Assembly: GCF_019890935.1 (NCBI RefSeq)
Contig: NZ_CP082333.1
Location: forward strand, 336,001-400,000
DNA length: 64,000 bases
Direction of reading: 5' to 3'
DNA from: Exiguobacterium acetylicum
GTDB taxonomy: Bacteria; Bacillota; Bacilli; Exiguobacteriales; Exiguobacteriaceae
In this document: positions 15,693-24,760 of the stretch, in pieces
How positions within the stretch are numbered: the first letter of the stretch is position 1
Layout: every line of letters starts with the position of its first letter
Notes under the pieces: model-generated
Seen by the model: only the letters and a program-made list of their open reading frames with translations
Databases searched by the model: none
Told to the model about the DNA's origin: nothing
Translations under genes and position numbers: made by a program

Positions 15693-16706
15693 ATGGGAAC
15701 AATTTATGATTTAGCGAAGATGACCGGTTTTTCGATTACAACGGTCTCAAAAGCCTTAAATAATTATTCGGATGTCAGTGAAAAGACGAAAGCAAAAATC
15801 GTCCAAGCAGCAGCCGAGATGGGATACTTACCGAACGCGCACGCCCAGTCGCTCTCGACGAAACGTTCGTGGACGATCGGTGTCATGTTCTCGGAAGCAC
15901 ATGGCGTCGGAATGATGCATCCGTTCTTCAACGCGATCATTGAGAGTTTCCGAAAAGCAACAGAACAACAAGGGTATGACCTCATCTTCGCATCGCGGAA
16001 CTTACGCAATCGTGATATGAGCTACCTCGAGCATTTCCGACACCGGGCAGTCGACGGCATTGTCGTCATCTGCTCCGATCAGATGGACCAGCACGTCCAG
16101 GAGTTGATTCAAAGCACGATTCCAATCGTCGTCGTCGACATGGACAGTGCCGATTGTAGTGTCGTCTACTCGGATAACATCACCGGTGGCACACTCGCCG
16201 TCAATCATTTGCACGAACTTGGTCATCGGTTGATTGCCCACATTGCAGGGGATACGTCGACAGATGCCGGAAGAGCGCGGATTGAAGGCTATCAGCAAGC
16301 GATGGAAAAACTTGATTTGCCGATTCCGGGCGGTTATCTCGTCAACGGCGGATTCTTTTCCGGGGAAGAAGGAAAGCGGGCAATGAACGAGTTGCTGGCA
16401 TTACCTGAACGACCGACAGCAGTCTTTGTTGCTGGGGATGAAATGGCAATCGGTGCGATTGAGGCGATTCATGAAGCCGGGTTACGGATTCCGGAAGACA
16501 TCTCAGTCGTTGGGTACGATGATATCTACATGTCGCAGTACATCACACCGAAGCTGACGACGGTCCGACAAGATACGGAAACGATCGGTCAGCATGCAGC
16601 ATCAGTCTTGATTGAACAGATCGTCAACAAAAAACGGGTCACGACACGCGATGTCATTCCGGTCAATTTGATGGTTCGTCAATCGACAGGTCCAGTACCT
16701 GAATAA
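15693..16706 (+). CDS. LacI family repressor of the beta-glucan locus
   Basis: The 337-residue protein has the N-terminal LacI helix-turn-helix (TIYDLAKMTGFSITTVSKAL, residues 3-22) with a hinge around residues 45-60, then a periplasmic-binding-type sugar sensor domain. ATG 15693 is used because GGAG lies at 15681-15684; an upstream in-frame GTG overlaps that site. The operator at 15659 suggests autorepression, and two similar palindromes precede the binding-protein gene. Family logic predicts release from DNA on binding a beta-glucan oligosaccharide; the exact inducer is unknown. Confidence 0.92.
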   Translation: MGTIYDLAKMTGFSITTVSKALNNYSDVSEKTKAKIVQAAAEMGYLPNAHAQSLSTKRSWTIGVMFSEAHGVGMMHPFFNAIIESFRKATEQQGYDLIFASRNLRNRDMSYLEHFRHRAVDGIVVICSDQMDQHVQELIQSTIPIVVVDMDSADCSVVYSDNITGGTLAVNHLHELGHRLIAHIAGDTSTDAGRARIEGYQQAMEKLDLPIPGGYLVNGGFFSGEEGKRAMNELLALPERPTAVFVAGDEMAIGAIEAIHEAGLRIPEDISVVGYDDIYMSQYITPKLTTVRQDTETIGQHAASVLIEQIVNKKRVTTRDVIPVNLMVRQSTGPVPE

Positions 16707-16717
16707 CACAATCGTTG

Positions 16718-16781
16718 TTTCGGAATCGCTCTCGCTCGTTGTCAGTGAGGAAAAGCGAGAGCGATTTCGAAATCATTTTTT
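16718..16781 (+). terminator. Terminator after the LacI gene
   Basis: A 19-bp stem (16718-16736 with 16754-16772, one wobble) is followed by a T-rich run. It separates the regulator from the transport operon. Confidence 0.85.
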
Positions 16782-16791
16782 ATCACTTTTT

Positions 16792-16807
16792 CCGAAAGGG
16801 CTTTCGG
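16792..16807 (+). promoter_or_regulatory. LacI-family operator copy 2
   Basis: CCGAAAGGGCTTTCGG is an imperfect palindrome of the same type as 15659 and 16828, 36 bases from the third copy. The spacing could allow two dimers on the same face of DNA. Confidence 0.6.
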
Positions 16808-16827
16808 GAATTTTCTTTAAAGCCTTT

Positions 16828-16843
16828 TCGAAAGCGCTTTCGA
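16828..16843 (+). promoter_or_regulatory. LacI-family operator copy 3
   Basis: TCGAAAGCGCTTTCGA is a perfect 16-bp palindrome about 70 bases before the binding-protein gene, in the likely promoter region. Confidence 0.75.
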
Positions 16844-16861
16844 TATTTTTGGATAACAAAT

Positions 16862-16875
16862 TGAAACCGCTTACC
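16862..16875 (+). promoter_or_regulatory. Second cre-like box
   Basis: TGAAACCGCTTACC matches the cre consensus except the last base. It lies between the third operator and the transport genes and may act as a CcpA roadblock. Confidence 0.5.
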
Positions 16876-16910
16876 TATAAGCGGAATACTTAACAAAAGG
16901 ATGAGATGAG

Positions 16911-18218
16911 ATGAAGAAGCAATTAGTTAGCGTGTTAACAGTCGGTGCGTTAACAGCAAGTGTCCTTGCTGGATGTTCAGGTAGCAGCGAAGAAAAGACG
17001 AGCGGCGGGAAAGACGTCTTAAAAATCTGGTCGTTCACAGATGAGTTAAAAGAGCCCATCAAAAAGTTCGAAGAGAAAAACGGTGTCAAAGTCGAATTGA
17101 CGATCGTGCCGATCGCCGATTACCCGACGAAATTGAAACCAGCCCTTGAGAGTGGCGTTGGAGCACCAGACATCTTCACAGGTGAGATCGCGTTCCTCAA
17201 ACAGTGGGTTGATGCCGGATACTGGGCGAACCTCTCTGAAAAACCGTTTAACGCAGACGAAGTCAAAGATGACTATATCCCGTACGTCTATGACATGGGG
17301 AAAGATAAGGACGGCAACGTGCGTGCGCTGTCATGGCAAACGACACCAGGTGGCGTCTACTACAAACGCAGCATCGCGAAAAAAGTCCTCGGCACAGATG
17401 ATCCAAAAGAAATCGGCGGCATGATGGACTCGATGGACGGCGTCTTCGAAGTCGCTGAAAAAATGAAGAGCAAAGGCTACAAGATGTTCCCGGATGAAGG
17501 ATCAATCCGTTGGTTCGCACAAGGAAACGACCCACAACCTTGGGTCAACGATAAGCAAGAGCTCGTCTTGACGCAAGACAAGAAAGATTACATGGATTAC
17601 GCAAAAGAGCTTCGGACGAAACAATACACAGCACTTGCACCAGAATGGTCACCATCATGGTTCGCAGGCATGGATAAACCGGTCAAAGTCAAAGAAAACG
17701 GTAAAGAGACTGAAACAGAAGTCTTCTCTTACGTCCTCCCGACATGGGGTCTTCACAGTGTCCTCAAAGAAAACGCGAAAAAATCAGCGGGTGACTGGGC
17801 GGTCACAAGCGGACCGAGCCCATACTTCTGGGGCGGTACATGGTTAGGTGTCTACAAAGATTCGAAGAAACAAAAGCTTGCGTATGATTTCGTCAAGATG
17901 ATGACGCAAGACGAAGCGTTCTTAACAGATTGGGCAAAAGAAACAGGTGACGTATTAGCGTACAAACCAGTTACTGAAAAAATCAAGACAGACTTCAAAG
18001 ATGAGTTCCTCGGCGGACAGAACAACTATGAGTTCTTCCTTGATCAAGCAGATAAGATCACACCAGGGATTGTCACGAAGTATGACCAACAGCTCGATAC
18101 ATTGTACGGTGCATCGGTCATGGAATACGTCCAAGGTAAAAAATCAAAAGACGAAGCACTTGCTGAGTTCTACAAAAAAGTCAAAAACGCGTATCCGGAC
18201 GTAAAAGTACCGGAATAA
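16911..18218 (+). CDS. Sugar ABC transporter binding lipoprotein
   Basis: The 435-residue protein starts with a lipoprotein signal; the lipobox is LAGC with Cys22 as the lipidated residue, so it is anchored on the outer face of the membrane. The body is a cluster-1 (MalE-like) solute-binding fold. The next genes encode two matching permeases, a beta-glucosidase and a secreted beta-glucanase, so the cargo is probably a laminari-oligosaccharide. The ATG at 16911 follows AAAGGATGAGATG. No ATPase gene is in the locus; a shared MsmK/MsmX-type ATPase elsewhere is inferred. Confidence 0.9.
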   Translation: MKKQLVSVLTVGALTASVLAGCSGSSEEKTSGGKDVLKIWSFTDELKEPIKKFEEKNGVKVELTIVPIADYPTKLKPALESGVGAPDIFTGEIAFLKQWVDAGYWANLSEKPFNADEVKDDYIPYVYDMGKDKDGNVRALSWQTTPGGVYYKRSIAKKVLGTDDPKEIGGMMDSMDGVFEVAEKMKSKGYKMFPDEGSIRWFAQGNDPQPWVNDKQELVLTQDKKDYMDYAKELRTKQYTALAPEWSPSWFAGMDKPVKVKENGKETETEVFSYVLPTWGLHSVLKENAKKSAGDWAVTSGPSPYFWGGTWLGVYKDSKKQKLAYDFVKMMTQDEAFLTDWAKETGDVLAYKPVTEKIKTDFKDEFLGGQNNYEFFLDQADKITPGIVTKYDQQLDTLYGASVMEYVQGKKSKDEALAEFYKKVKNAYPDVKVPE

Positions 18219-18225
18219 GGAGAGT

Positions 18226-18250
18226 AGGTGGGGCGATCCTCGCCTCACCT
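18226..18250 (+). terminator. Intercistronic attenuating hairpin
   Basis: AGGTGGGGCGA (18226-18236) pairs with TCGCCTCACCT (18240-18250), tri-nucleotide loop, followed by CTTCTTG. It sits just after the binding-protein stop. This is a common way to make more binding protein than permease. Confidence 0.6.
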
Positions 18251-18278
18251 CTTCTTGTTTAAGAAAGGGGTTTGACCT

Positions 18279-19175
18279 GTGAAAAAACTTGATCGCCATG
18301 GGTATCTGTTCATCGCACCGTTCTGGATTGTCTTCTTGATCTTCAGCATCTATCCGGTTGCCTTGACTTTCTATTACAGCTTTACGAACTACACGGGCGC
18401 TGAAGGCGAACAACTCGTCGGACTCGCGAACTATACGCGGTTACTCGGGGATACGTACTTCATCGAAGCGTTCTTTAACACTCTGAAGATTTGGGGGCTG
18501 AACTTCATCCTTCAGATCGGCGGCGCTTTACTACTCGCCTTATTGTTCTCGGATCTCCAGTTGAAACTAAAAGGACTTGCCTTCTTCCGGGCGACGTTCT
18601 ACTTACCGAACTTGATCACGATCAGCTCGGTCGCCTTATTGTTCGGTATCTTGCTCGACTGGCAGCATGGTTCACTGAACATGATGTTGATGAAAATCGG
18701 AATCATCTCGGAGCCGATCAACTGGTTGACGCAACCGGTGACGGCACAAATTTCCGTCTCGCTCATCCTGACATGGATGTGGCTCGGGCACTCGTTCATC
18801 GTTGTCATGGCAGGCGTATCTGGGATCTCGAAGGATTACTTCGAAGCAGCCTTGATTGACGGAGCGACACGTTGGCAAATCTTCTCACGCATCACGTTGC
18901 CACTCTTAAAACCGATTTTGCTCTACATCATGATCACGTCCTTGATCGGTGGTCTGCAATTGTTCGACCTGCCGATGTTGATCACGGATGGTGTCGGTGC
19001 GCCAGACGGTGCCTTGAACACGATGGTGCTCTATCTCTATAACCAAGCTTTCAAATACAACAACTATGGCTACGCCGCTGCTGTCGCATACGGACTGTTT
19101 GCCATCACGCTCGTCTTTTCAATCATCGTCTTCAAAGGGATGTTCCGAAAAGAACGTTCGCCGAAAGGAGCCTGA
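18279..19175 (+). CDS. Sugar ABC permease, MalF type
   Basis: The 298-residue protein has six membrane helices and a BPD_transp_1 domain with an EAA loop (EAALIDGATRW, about residues 189-199) that contacts the ATPase. It forms a heterodimer with the next gene's product for uptake of the sugar delivered by the lipoprotein. The GTG at 18279 follows AAGAAAGGGG. A gap of three bases separates it from the second permease. Confidence 0.92.
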   Translation: MKKLDRHGYLFIAPFWIVFLIFSIYPVALTFYYSFTNYTGAEGEQLVGLANYTRLLGDTYFIEAFFNTLKIWGLNFILQIGGALLLALLFSDLQLKLKGLAFFRATFYLPNLITISSVALLFGILLDWQHGSLNMMLMKIGIISEPINWLTQPVTAQISVSLILTWMWLGHSFIVVMAGVSGISKDYFEAALIDGATRWQIFSRITLPLLKPILLYIMITSLIGGLQLFDLPMLITDGVGAPDGALNTMVLYLYNQAFKYNNYGYAAAVAYGLFAITLVFSIIVFKGMFRKERSPKGA

Positions 19176-19178
19176 CCG

Positions 19179-20102
19179 ATGGAACGAAATGCAGAAGCAC
19201 GTCGGATCGTGCCACAAACGGAGGAACAACCGGAGCGTTCCGAACGCCCGCTCAAGTTGACGCCACCACCGAAACAAAAGAAAGCCTGGTTCGGCAAAAG
19301 TGTCATCTATATTGGTCTCGTCGTCTTAACGATCGCTTGTATCATCCCGTTTTTGATGATGATCATCAACGCGACGCGCTCGAACGAAGAAGTCTTGTCC
19401 GGGTTCTCGTTGATTCCGGGGAACTCGCTTGCTGAGAACTACGCCGCACTCAGTTCGTACGTCAACATCTGGTCCGGTTTCAAGAACAGCTTGATCATTG
19501 CCGTCCTCGTCACCGTCTTATCGGGGTATTTCTCGGCGTTGACAGCATTCGGATTCGCCTTCTATCAGTTCAAAGGGAAGAACGCGATGTTCGTCTTCAT
19601 GCTCATCATGATGATGGTTCCGGGTCAACTCGGTTTGATCGGGTTCTACGAACTGAGTAAGAACCTTAATTTACTTGATAGCTACATCCCATTGATTGTT
19701 CCGGCGATCGCGAGTCCGTTCACGGTCTTCTTCGTCCGACAATATGTCCAGACCGTCCTGCATCCGAGTTTGATCGAGGCAGCACGGATGGACGGAGCGA
19801 GTGAGTTCCGGATCTTCCATACGATCGCTTTACCGATGATGATGCCGGCGATCGCAACGATGTCAATCTTTACGTTCATCGGTTCATGGAACAACTACAT
19901 CATGCCGCTCGTCTTACTCTTCTCTCCAGAGAAGTATACGCTCCCGGTCTTGATGGGCTTCTTAAAAGGATCACAAGTCGCAGAGAACTTAGGCTCGCTC
20001 TATCTCGGGATCGCGATTTCCGTCGTGCCGATCATGATCGCCTTCTTGTTCCTCTCGAAATATATCGTCAGCAGTATCTCGGCAGGTGCCGTTAAAGAAT
20101 AA
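19179..20102 (+). CDS. Sugar ABC permease, MalG type
   Basis: This 307-residue permease has a polar N-terminal extension of about 38 residues rich in Glu/Pro before the first helix, six membrane segments, and an EAA loop (EAARMDGASEF) near residue 205. It pairs with the MalF-type permease upstream. ATG 19179 follows GAAAGGAG, which lies inside the end of the previous gene. The extension is longer than usual for MalG-like proteins, and its purpose is not clear. Confidence 0.92.
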   Translation: MERNAEARRIVPQTEEQPERSERPLKLTPPPKQKKAWFGKSVIYIGLVVLTIACIIPFLMMIINATRSNEEVLSGFSLIPGNSLAENYAALSSYVNIWSGFKNSLIIAVLVTVLSGYFSALTAFGFAFYQFKGKNAMFVFMLIMMMVPGQLGLIGFYELSKNLNLLDSYIPLIVPAIASPFTVFFVRQYVQTVLHPSLIEAARMDGASEFRIFHTIALPMMMPAIATMSIFTFIGSWNNYIMPLVLLFSPEKYTLPVLMGFLKGSQVAENLGSLYLGIAISVVPIMIAFLFLSKYIVSSISAGAVKE

Positions 20103-20125
20103 GTAGCTTAAAGGAGATTACACAT

Positions 20126-21472
20126 ATGAAATTTGCACCGAACTTCGTATTCGGAACGGCAACATCGTCGTATCAAATCGAAGGAGCCCACAACGAAGGC
20201 GGACGTACGCCTTCGATCTGGGATGCCTTCTGTGATGAGGACGGAAAAGTCTTCAAAAAACATAACGGTGATATCGCATGTGACCATTACCACCGTTATG
20301 AAGAGGACATTCAGCACATCAAACGTCTTGGCGTCGACACGTACCGCTTCTCGATTGCCTGGCCACGGATCTTCCCGCAAAAAGGGGTCTACAATCCGGA
20401 AGGCATGGCGTTCTACAAGAAACTCGCGACACGTCTGCGGGCAGAAGGTATCAAGCCAGCCGTGACGCTGTATCACTGGGACTTACCACTTTGGGCACAT
20501 GAAGAAGGCGGCTGGGTCAATCGAGCATCGGTCGACTGGTTCCTCGACTTCGCCCGCGCGTGTTTTGCGGAACTCGACGGGATCGTCGATTCATGGATCA
20601 CACATAATGAACCGTGGTGTGCCGGGTTCCTCAGCTACCATCTCGGGCAACATGCACCGGGGCATACGGATATGAACGAAGCCGTTCGTGCCGTGCACCA
20701 CCTGTTGTTATCACACGGAAAAGCAGTCGAGCTGTTGAAGGGTGAGTTCAAATCGGTCACACCGATCGGTATCACGTTGAACTTGGCACCGAAGTATGCG
20801 AAGACGGATTCCGTCAACGATCAGCTGGCTATGAACAATGCAGACGGATATGCGAATCGGTGGTTCCTCGATCCAGTCTTCAAAGGTCAGTATCCGGTTG
20901 ACATGATGAACTTGTTCTCAAAATACGTCCATTCCTACGCGTTCATCGAAGAAGGCGACATGGAGACGATTTCCGTCCCGTGTGATTTCTTCGGGATCAA
21001 CTTCTACAGCCGAAACCTCGTCGAGTTCAGTGCTGCGAACGATTTCCTGCAGAAGGATGCGTACTCGGATTATGACAAGACAGGCATGGGCTGGGATATC
21101 GCCCCGAGCGAATTCAAGGACTTGATTCGTCGTTTGCGTGCCGAGTATACGGATTTACCGATCTACATCACGGAAAACGGTGCCGCATTCGACGATGAAT
21201 TGGTCGATGGTCGCGTCGCTGACCAGAACCGGATTGATTACGTCGCACAACACCTGCAAGCCGTGTCTGATTTAAACGAAGAAGGGATGAACATCCAAGG
21301 CTATTATCTTTGGTCACTGCTCGACAACTTCGAGTGGAGCTTCGGCTATGATAAGCGCTTCGGAATTCTCTACGTCGATTTCGAAACACAGGAACGGATT
21401 TGGAAAGACAGCGCCCACTGGTATGCGGGCGTCATCGAGCAACATAAGGCAACGATTCCGCAAGAAGCGTAA
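20126..21472 (+). CDS. bglA: GH1 beta-glucosidase (intracellular)
   Basis: The 448-residue protein is a full-length glycoside hydrolase family 1 enzyme without signal peptide. The N-terminal FVFGTATSSYQIEG signature, acid/base THNEPW (E162) and nucleophile ITENG (E350) are all present. It should split imported beta-glucosides or laminari-oligosaccharides to glucose in the cytoplasm. Since uptake is by ABC transporter rather than PTS, non-phosphorylated substrates are expected. It sits 23 bases after the permease behind AAAGGAG, in the same operon. Confidence 0.95.
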   Translation: MKFAPNFVFGTATSSYQIEGAHNEGGRTPSIWDAFCDEDGKVFKKHNGDIACDHYHRYEEDIQHIKRLGVDTYRFSIAWPRIFPQKGVYNPEGMAFYKKLATRLRAEGIKPAVTLYHWDLPLWAHEEGGWVNRASVDWFLDFARACFAELDGIVDSWITHNEPWCAGFLSYHLGQHAPGHTDMNEAVRAVHHLLLSHGKAVELLKGEFKSVTPIGITLNLAPKYAKTDSVNDQLAMNNADGYANRWFLDPVFKGQYPVDMMNLFSKYVHSYAFIEEGDMETISVPCDFFGINFYSRNLVEFSAANDFLQKDAYSDYDKTGMGWDIAPSEFKDLIRRLRAEYTDLPIYITENGAAFDDELVDGRVADQNRIDYVAQHLQAVSDLNEEGMNIQGYYLWSLLDNFEWSFGYDKRFGILYVDFETQERIWKDSAHWYAGVIEQHKATIPQEA

Positions 21473-21477
21473 CAAAG

Positions 21478-21512
21478 GAGGCAAGGTCGAACATTCGTCC
21501 TTGCCTCTTTTT
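21478..21512 (+). terminator. Terminator/attenuator between bglA and the glucanase gene
   Basis: GAGGCAAGG (21478-21486) pairs with CCTTGCCTC (21499-21507) and is followed by T5. It suggests reduced or separate transcription of the secreted glucanase. Confidence 0.7.
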
Positions 21513-21533
21513 GACTAAGAGGAGGAAACAGAC

Positions 21534-23891
21534 ATGAAGACATGGGTAGCACTAGCGGTCGGGACCGGTTTATTGCTGAGCGGTCAAGCGGTCGACGCGA
21601 AGGCAGACAAAAAAGAGACGAAGTGGAAGCTCGTCTGGTCGGATGAGTTTCAGGCAAAACAACTCGACCGGACGAAATGGACCTATGATACGGGGAACTG
21701 GATCAAGGATGCGAACGGACAACCGGTCTCACCGGGTTGGGGCAACAATGAAAAACAATACTATACGACGAAGCAGGACAACTCGTTTATTCGCAACGGG
21801 AAACTCGTCATCAAGGCGAAGCAGGAAAAGACGACGGATGATCTCGGTACATACGATTACACGTCAGCGAAGCTGAAGACGAAAGGGTTGTTCAGTAAGA
21901 CGTACGGTCGTTATGAGATCAAAGCGAAGCTGCCGACCGGAAAAGGGCTTTGGCCTGCGTTCTGGATGTTATCGGAGCAAGATAAATACGGGGCGTGGGC
22001 AGCGTCCGGTGAGATTGACGTGATGGAAGCTTGGGGCAGTCAGCCGGACAAGGTTGCCGGAACGATTCACTACGGAGAAAACTGGCCGAACAATAAATAT
22101 ACGGGGAAAGACTATCACTTCCCAGACGGACAGCGGATCGACCAATGGCATACGTACGCGGTCGAATGGGAGCCGGGCGAACTCCGCTGGTACGTTGACG
22201 GCAACCTCTATCAAACACAAAATGATTGGTACAGTAAAGGCTTGAACGCAGCAACGAACTATAGTTATCCGGCACCGTTCGACCAAAACTTCTATCTCGT
22301 CATGAATCTCGCGGTCGGCGGTTGGTTCGATGGAGATGTCGATGCGACGACGAAGTTCCCAGCCGAGATGGAAGTCGACTACGTCCGGGTCTACGATTTA
22401 AAAAATCGAGCGTACCGCGAACCGGTCGAACCGACCTACGAAAATGTGACATTACCGGACGGAGCCAAACAACCGATCGACGGCAACCTCGTCTACGACA
22501 CAGCGTTTGAAAAACCGGTCACGATGATCACTGGGAATCAGTCGTTTGATCCGCTGTACTGGAACTACGTCACGCTCCCAGACTTCGGTGGCATAGGAAG
22601 CCTTGCGATCATTGAAAAAGAAGGGCAACGGATGGCAGACGTCACGATTGATCAGCCTGGTTCACAGACGTATTCTCACCAACTGATTCAAAACGTATCC
22701 CTTGCGCAAGGTGGACGTTACCAAGTCAGCTTTGACGCGAGCAGCACAGCAGACCGGAAGATGATGGTCAAAGTCGGCGGTGGGGTAGAGCGTGGCTACA
22801 CGAAATATTCAAATGAACAGTCGATTGCTCTGACACCAAGCGTCAAACGGCATACGTTCACGTTTGATATGGCGGCAGAGACGGATCTCGCAGCGCGTCT
22901 TGAGTTCAACCTCGGACTTGAAAAAGCGGGTGTTCAGATCGGGAACGTCCGTGTCGAACAGATTCCGCGCGGCGTCATCGATGAAGATGCAACGAAACCG
23001 GCACTACCAGACGGGAATCTCGTCTATAACGGGACGTTCGATCAAGGGGCGATGGATCGTTTGACGTATTGGCACTTCAACGGTAGCAAGCGAACGACAG
23101 GGTCTGTTGATCCCGAGTCACGTGATTTCCGTTATGAAGGACATGGTCAAAAAACGACGGCACGTTTAACGCAAAAGGGACTTCAACTGGAAGCTGGGCA
23201 TGCGTATCAGATTCGATTCACAGCAGGTGCGAAAAAAGCGAAATCACTTCAGGTGAAAATCACGGGAGCACAAGAGCAATTGAAACAGACGACTGTACCG
23301 TTGACGAAACAAGCAACGACTGTCGACATTCCGTTCACAGCTACACAAACGGCAGACGACAATCAGCTTGTGTTTGACTTCAGTGGACAAGCCGGAAAAA
23401 TCTCGCTCGATGATGTGGAATTGATCGATGTGACACCAGTGCCGGTCGATCCGTCACCACTGAAGAACGGTTCGTTCACAAACGGATTGACGTCGTGGTC
23501 GTCATACGTCCACTATGATGCGCAAGCCGCTATCGAAGCTGTCAATGAAACAGCACGCATCCAAATCGGAGCGGAAGGACAAGAACCGTGGAGTGTCTTG
23601 CTCGAGCAAGGAAACTTGTCGCTCGCGAAAGGCAAAACATATGAGTTGAGCTTCACAGCATCGTCGACTGTACCGCGTCCGATCGAAGTAACAATCGAAA
23701 ATGCTTCGTACACACGTTACTTCAGTCAAGTCGAACCGATCACGACAACACCGAAAACGTACAGCTATACCTTTACGATGGAACAAGCCGATACAGGGGC
23801 GTTGAAGTTCTTGATGGGACACGCGGAAGGTTCGCCGTTCGCCGCCCATGATGTGACGATTGATGATGTGAATCTTAAAGTGAAGGAATGA
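21534..23891 (+). CDS. Secreted GH16 endo-beta-1,3-glucanase with C-terminal carbohydrate-binding modules
   Basis: The 785-residue protein has a signal peptide (about residues 1-23), a GH16 catalytic domain (about 30-290) with the E-I-D-V-M-E active site (E160 nucleophile, E165 acid/base), and three CBM4/9-like jelly-roll modules (about 310-460, 495-640, 645-785). Two modules open with a similar PDGNLVY segment, which suggests duplication. Family knowledge predicts attack on laminarin or mixed-linkage beta-glucan outside the cell, feeding the adjacent transporter and GH1 enzyme. The ATG follows AGAGGAGG. Confidence 0.92.
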   Translation: MKTWVALAVGTGLLLSGQAVDAKADKKETKWKLVWSDEFQAKQLDRTKWTYDTGNWIKDANGQPVSPGWGNNEKQYYTTKQDNSFIRNGKLVIKAKQEKTTDDLGTYDYTSAKLKTKGLFSKTYGRYEIKAKLPTGKGLWPAFWMLSEQDKYGAWAASGEIDVMEAWGSQPDKVAGTIHYGENWPNNKYTGKDYHFPDGQRIDQWHTYAVEWEPGELRWYVDGNLYQTQNDWYSKGLNAATNYSYPAPFDQNFYLVMNLAVGGWFDGDVDATTKFPAEMEVDYVRVYDLKNRAYREPVEPTYENVTLPDGAKQPIDGNLVYDTAFEKPVTMITGNQSFDPLYWNYVTLPDFGGIGSLAIIEKEGQRMADVTIDQPGSQTYSHQLIQNVSLAQGGRYQVSFDASSTADRKMMVKVGGGVERGYTKYSNEQSIALTPSVKRHTFTFDMAAETDLAARLEFNLGLEKAGVQIGNVRVEQIPRGVIDEDATKPALPDGNLVYNGTFDQGAMDRLTYWHFNGSKRTTGSVDPESRDFRYEGHGQKTTARLTQKGLQLEAGHAYQIRFTAGAKKAKSLQVKITGAQEQLKQTTVPLTKQATTVDIPFTATQTADDNQLVFDFSGQAGKISLDDVELIDVTPVPVDPSPLKNGSFTNGLTSWSSYVHYDAQAAIEAVNETARIQIGAEGQEPWSVLLEQGNLSLAKGKTYELSFTASSTVPRPIEVTIENASYTRYFSQVEPITTTPKTYSYTFTMEQADTGALKFLMGHAEGSPFAAHDVTIDDVNLKVKE

Positions 23892-23911
23892 CCGAAACAA
23901 GAATTTGACTC

Positions 23912-24069
23912 AAAAAAGAATGACTCATCGTTGCACGCCCTTTCCTCAGGCGAGACACAAGCCAGTTTTCCTGCTTCATCCAAGCAGGAAAGCGGGTCTT
24001 GTTTGTCTCTGACAGCGCAAAAATGCGCTTCTTCCTGTAGGAGTGGCGTGCAACGCGTCATTCTTTTTT
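23912..24069 (+). ncRNA. Candidate structured RNA / palindromic element, multibranched
   Basis: In 377 gene-free bases (23892-24268) lies a 158-nt element. Its closing stem pairs 23912-23924 with 24057-24069 (13 bp, A6/T6 ends) and 23929-23939 with 24045-24055 (11 bp). Inside are an arm of GAGACA/TGTCTC and CAAG/CTTG capped by a 10-bp hairpin (23967-23976 with 23982-23991), and a second 6-bp hairpin (24014-24019 with 24024-24029, AAAA loop). It could be an RNA, a 3' stabilising element or an interspersed palindromic repeat. No known class was recognised. Confidence 0.5.
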
Positions 24070-24072
24070 ACG

Positions 24073-24115
24073 AGATAAGGGTGGCAGATCATCATTCTGC
24101 CACCCTTATCTTTTG
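24073..24115. terminator. Strong bidirectional terminator
   Basis: A perfect 16-bp stem (24073-24088 with 24096-24111) has a 7-base loop and a T-rich tail, directly after the structured element. The remaining bases to 24268 hold nothing recognised except a ribosome binding site. Confidence 0.9.
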
Positions 24116-24268
24116 TATAGACTGACTGATGAGTTAGCCCTTGTTGTAGTGTCATCAGCTTAAACAAAAAAGCCGAACTATTTTTCGTGATGAAAAAGGA
24201 ATAAAACCCATCATATGGAATATACAACGTAGAAGTGACATCTATTCGTTTTCAGAGGAGGAAACGTC

Positions 24269-24742
24269 ATGCGTCAGAGGTACATACCGTATCGACTCAT
24301 CTTCATCGTAGGTTTACTTGGCATGATCGGCATCAATGGATGGTCTGCCTTACTTCATCCGGACGGCGCGATTAACGGCTGGCAAAGCATCGCTTCCGTC
24401 GTTTGGCTCGTTAGTCTAGTCGGATCGCTATTTTATATGAAGGATGACAAAGCGCTTCGCCTCGTGATCTGGTATATCCGGATTGGTTTCGCTGCAGCAT
24501 TATTCATTTATGGTGTTTCGTTACTCGAAAGCGCATTTTCTGAAACGATTTGGTTTGATGCATTGGCGAGTGTTCAGTTCGTGTTCTACTTTCTCTTCGT
24601 TGTCCCATTGTTTGGATTAAATGCCTGGACGGATGTCTTGTTTGGTGAGTTTTCATTATACATGAGTGTCTTGTACGGTATTGCGCTGATCACGCTCCAC
24701 GTAAAGGTTTGGAATGATACATCACGGCATTTGCATTATTAA
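24269..24742 (+). CDS. Hypothetical membrane protein
   Basis: The 157-residue protein has four to five hydrophobic segments with short loops and no catalytic motifs, so it is placed in the cytoplasmic membrane. The ATG follows AGAGGAGG. It is 18 bases upstream of a 53-residue membrane peptide gene, and both share the terminator at 24922, so they may be one operon. I do not recognise the family. Confidence 0.7.
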   Translation: MRQRYIPYRLIFIVGLLGMIGINGWSALLHPDGAINGWQSIASVVWLVSLVGSLFYMKDDKALRLVIWYIRIGFAAALFIYGVSLLESAFSETIWFDALASVQFVFYFLFVVPLFGLNAWTDVLFGEFSLYMSVLYGIALITLHVKVWNDTSRHLHY

Positions 24743-24760
24743 GTAGAAAAGGTGAATGGT

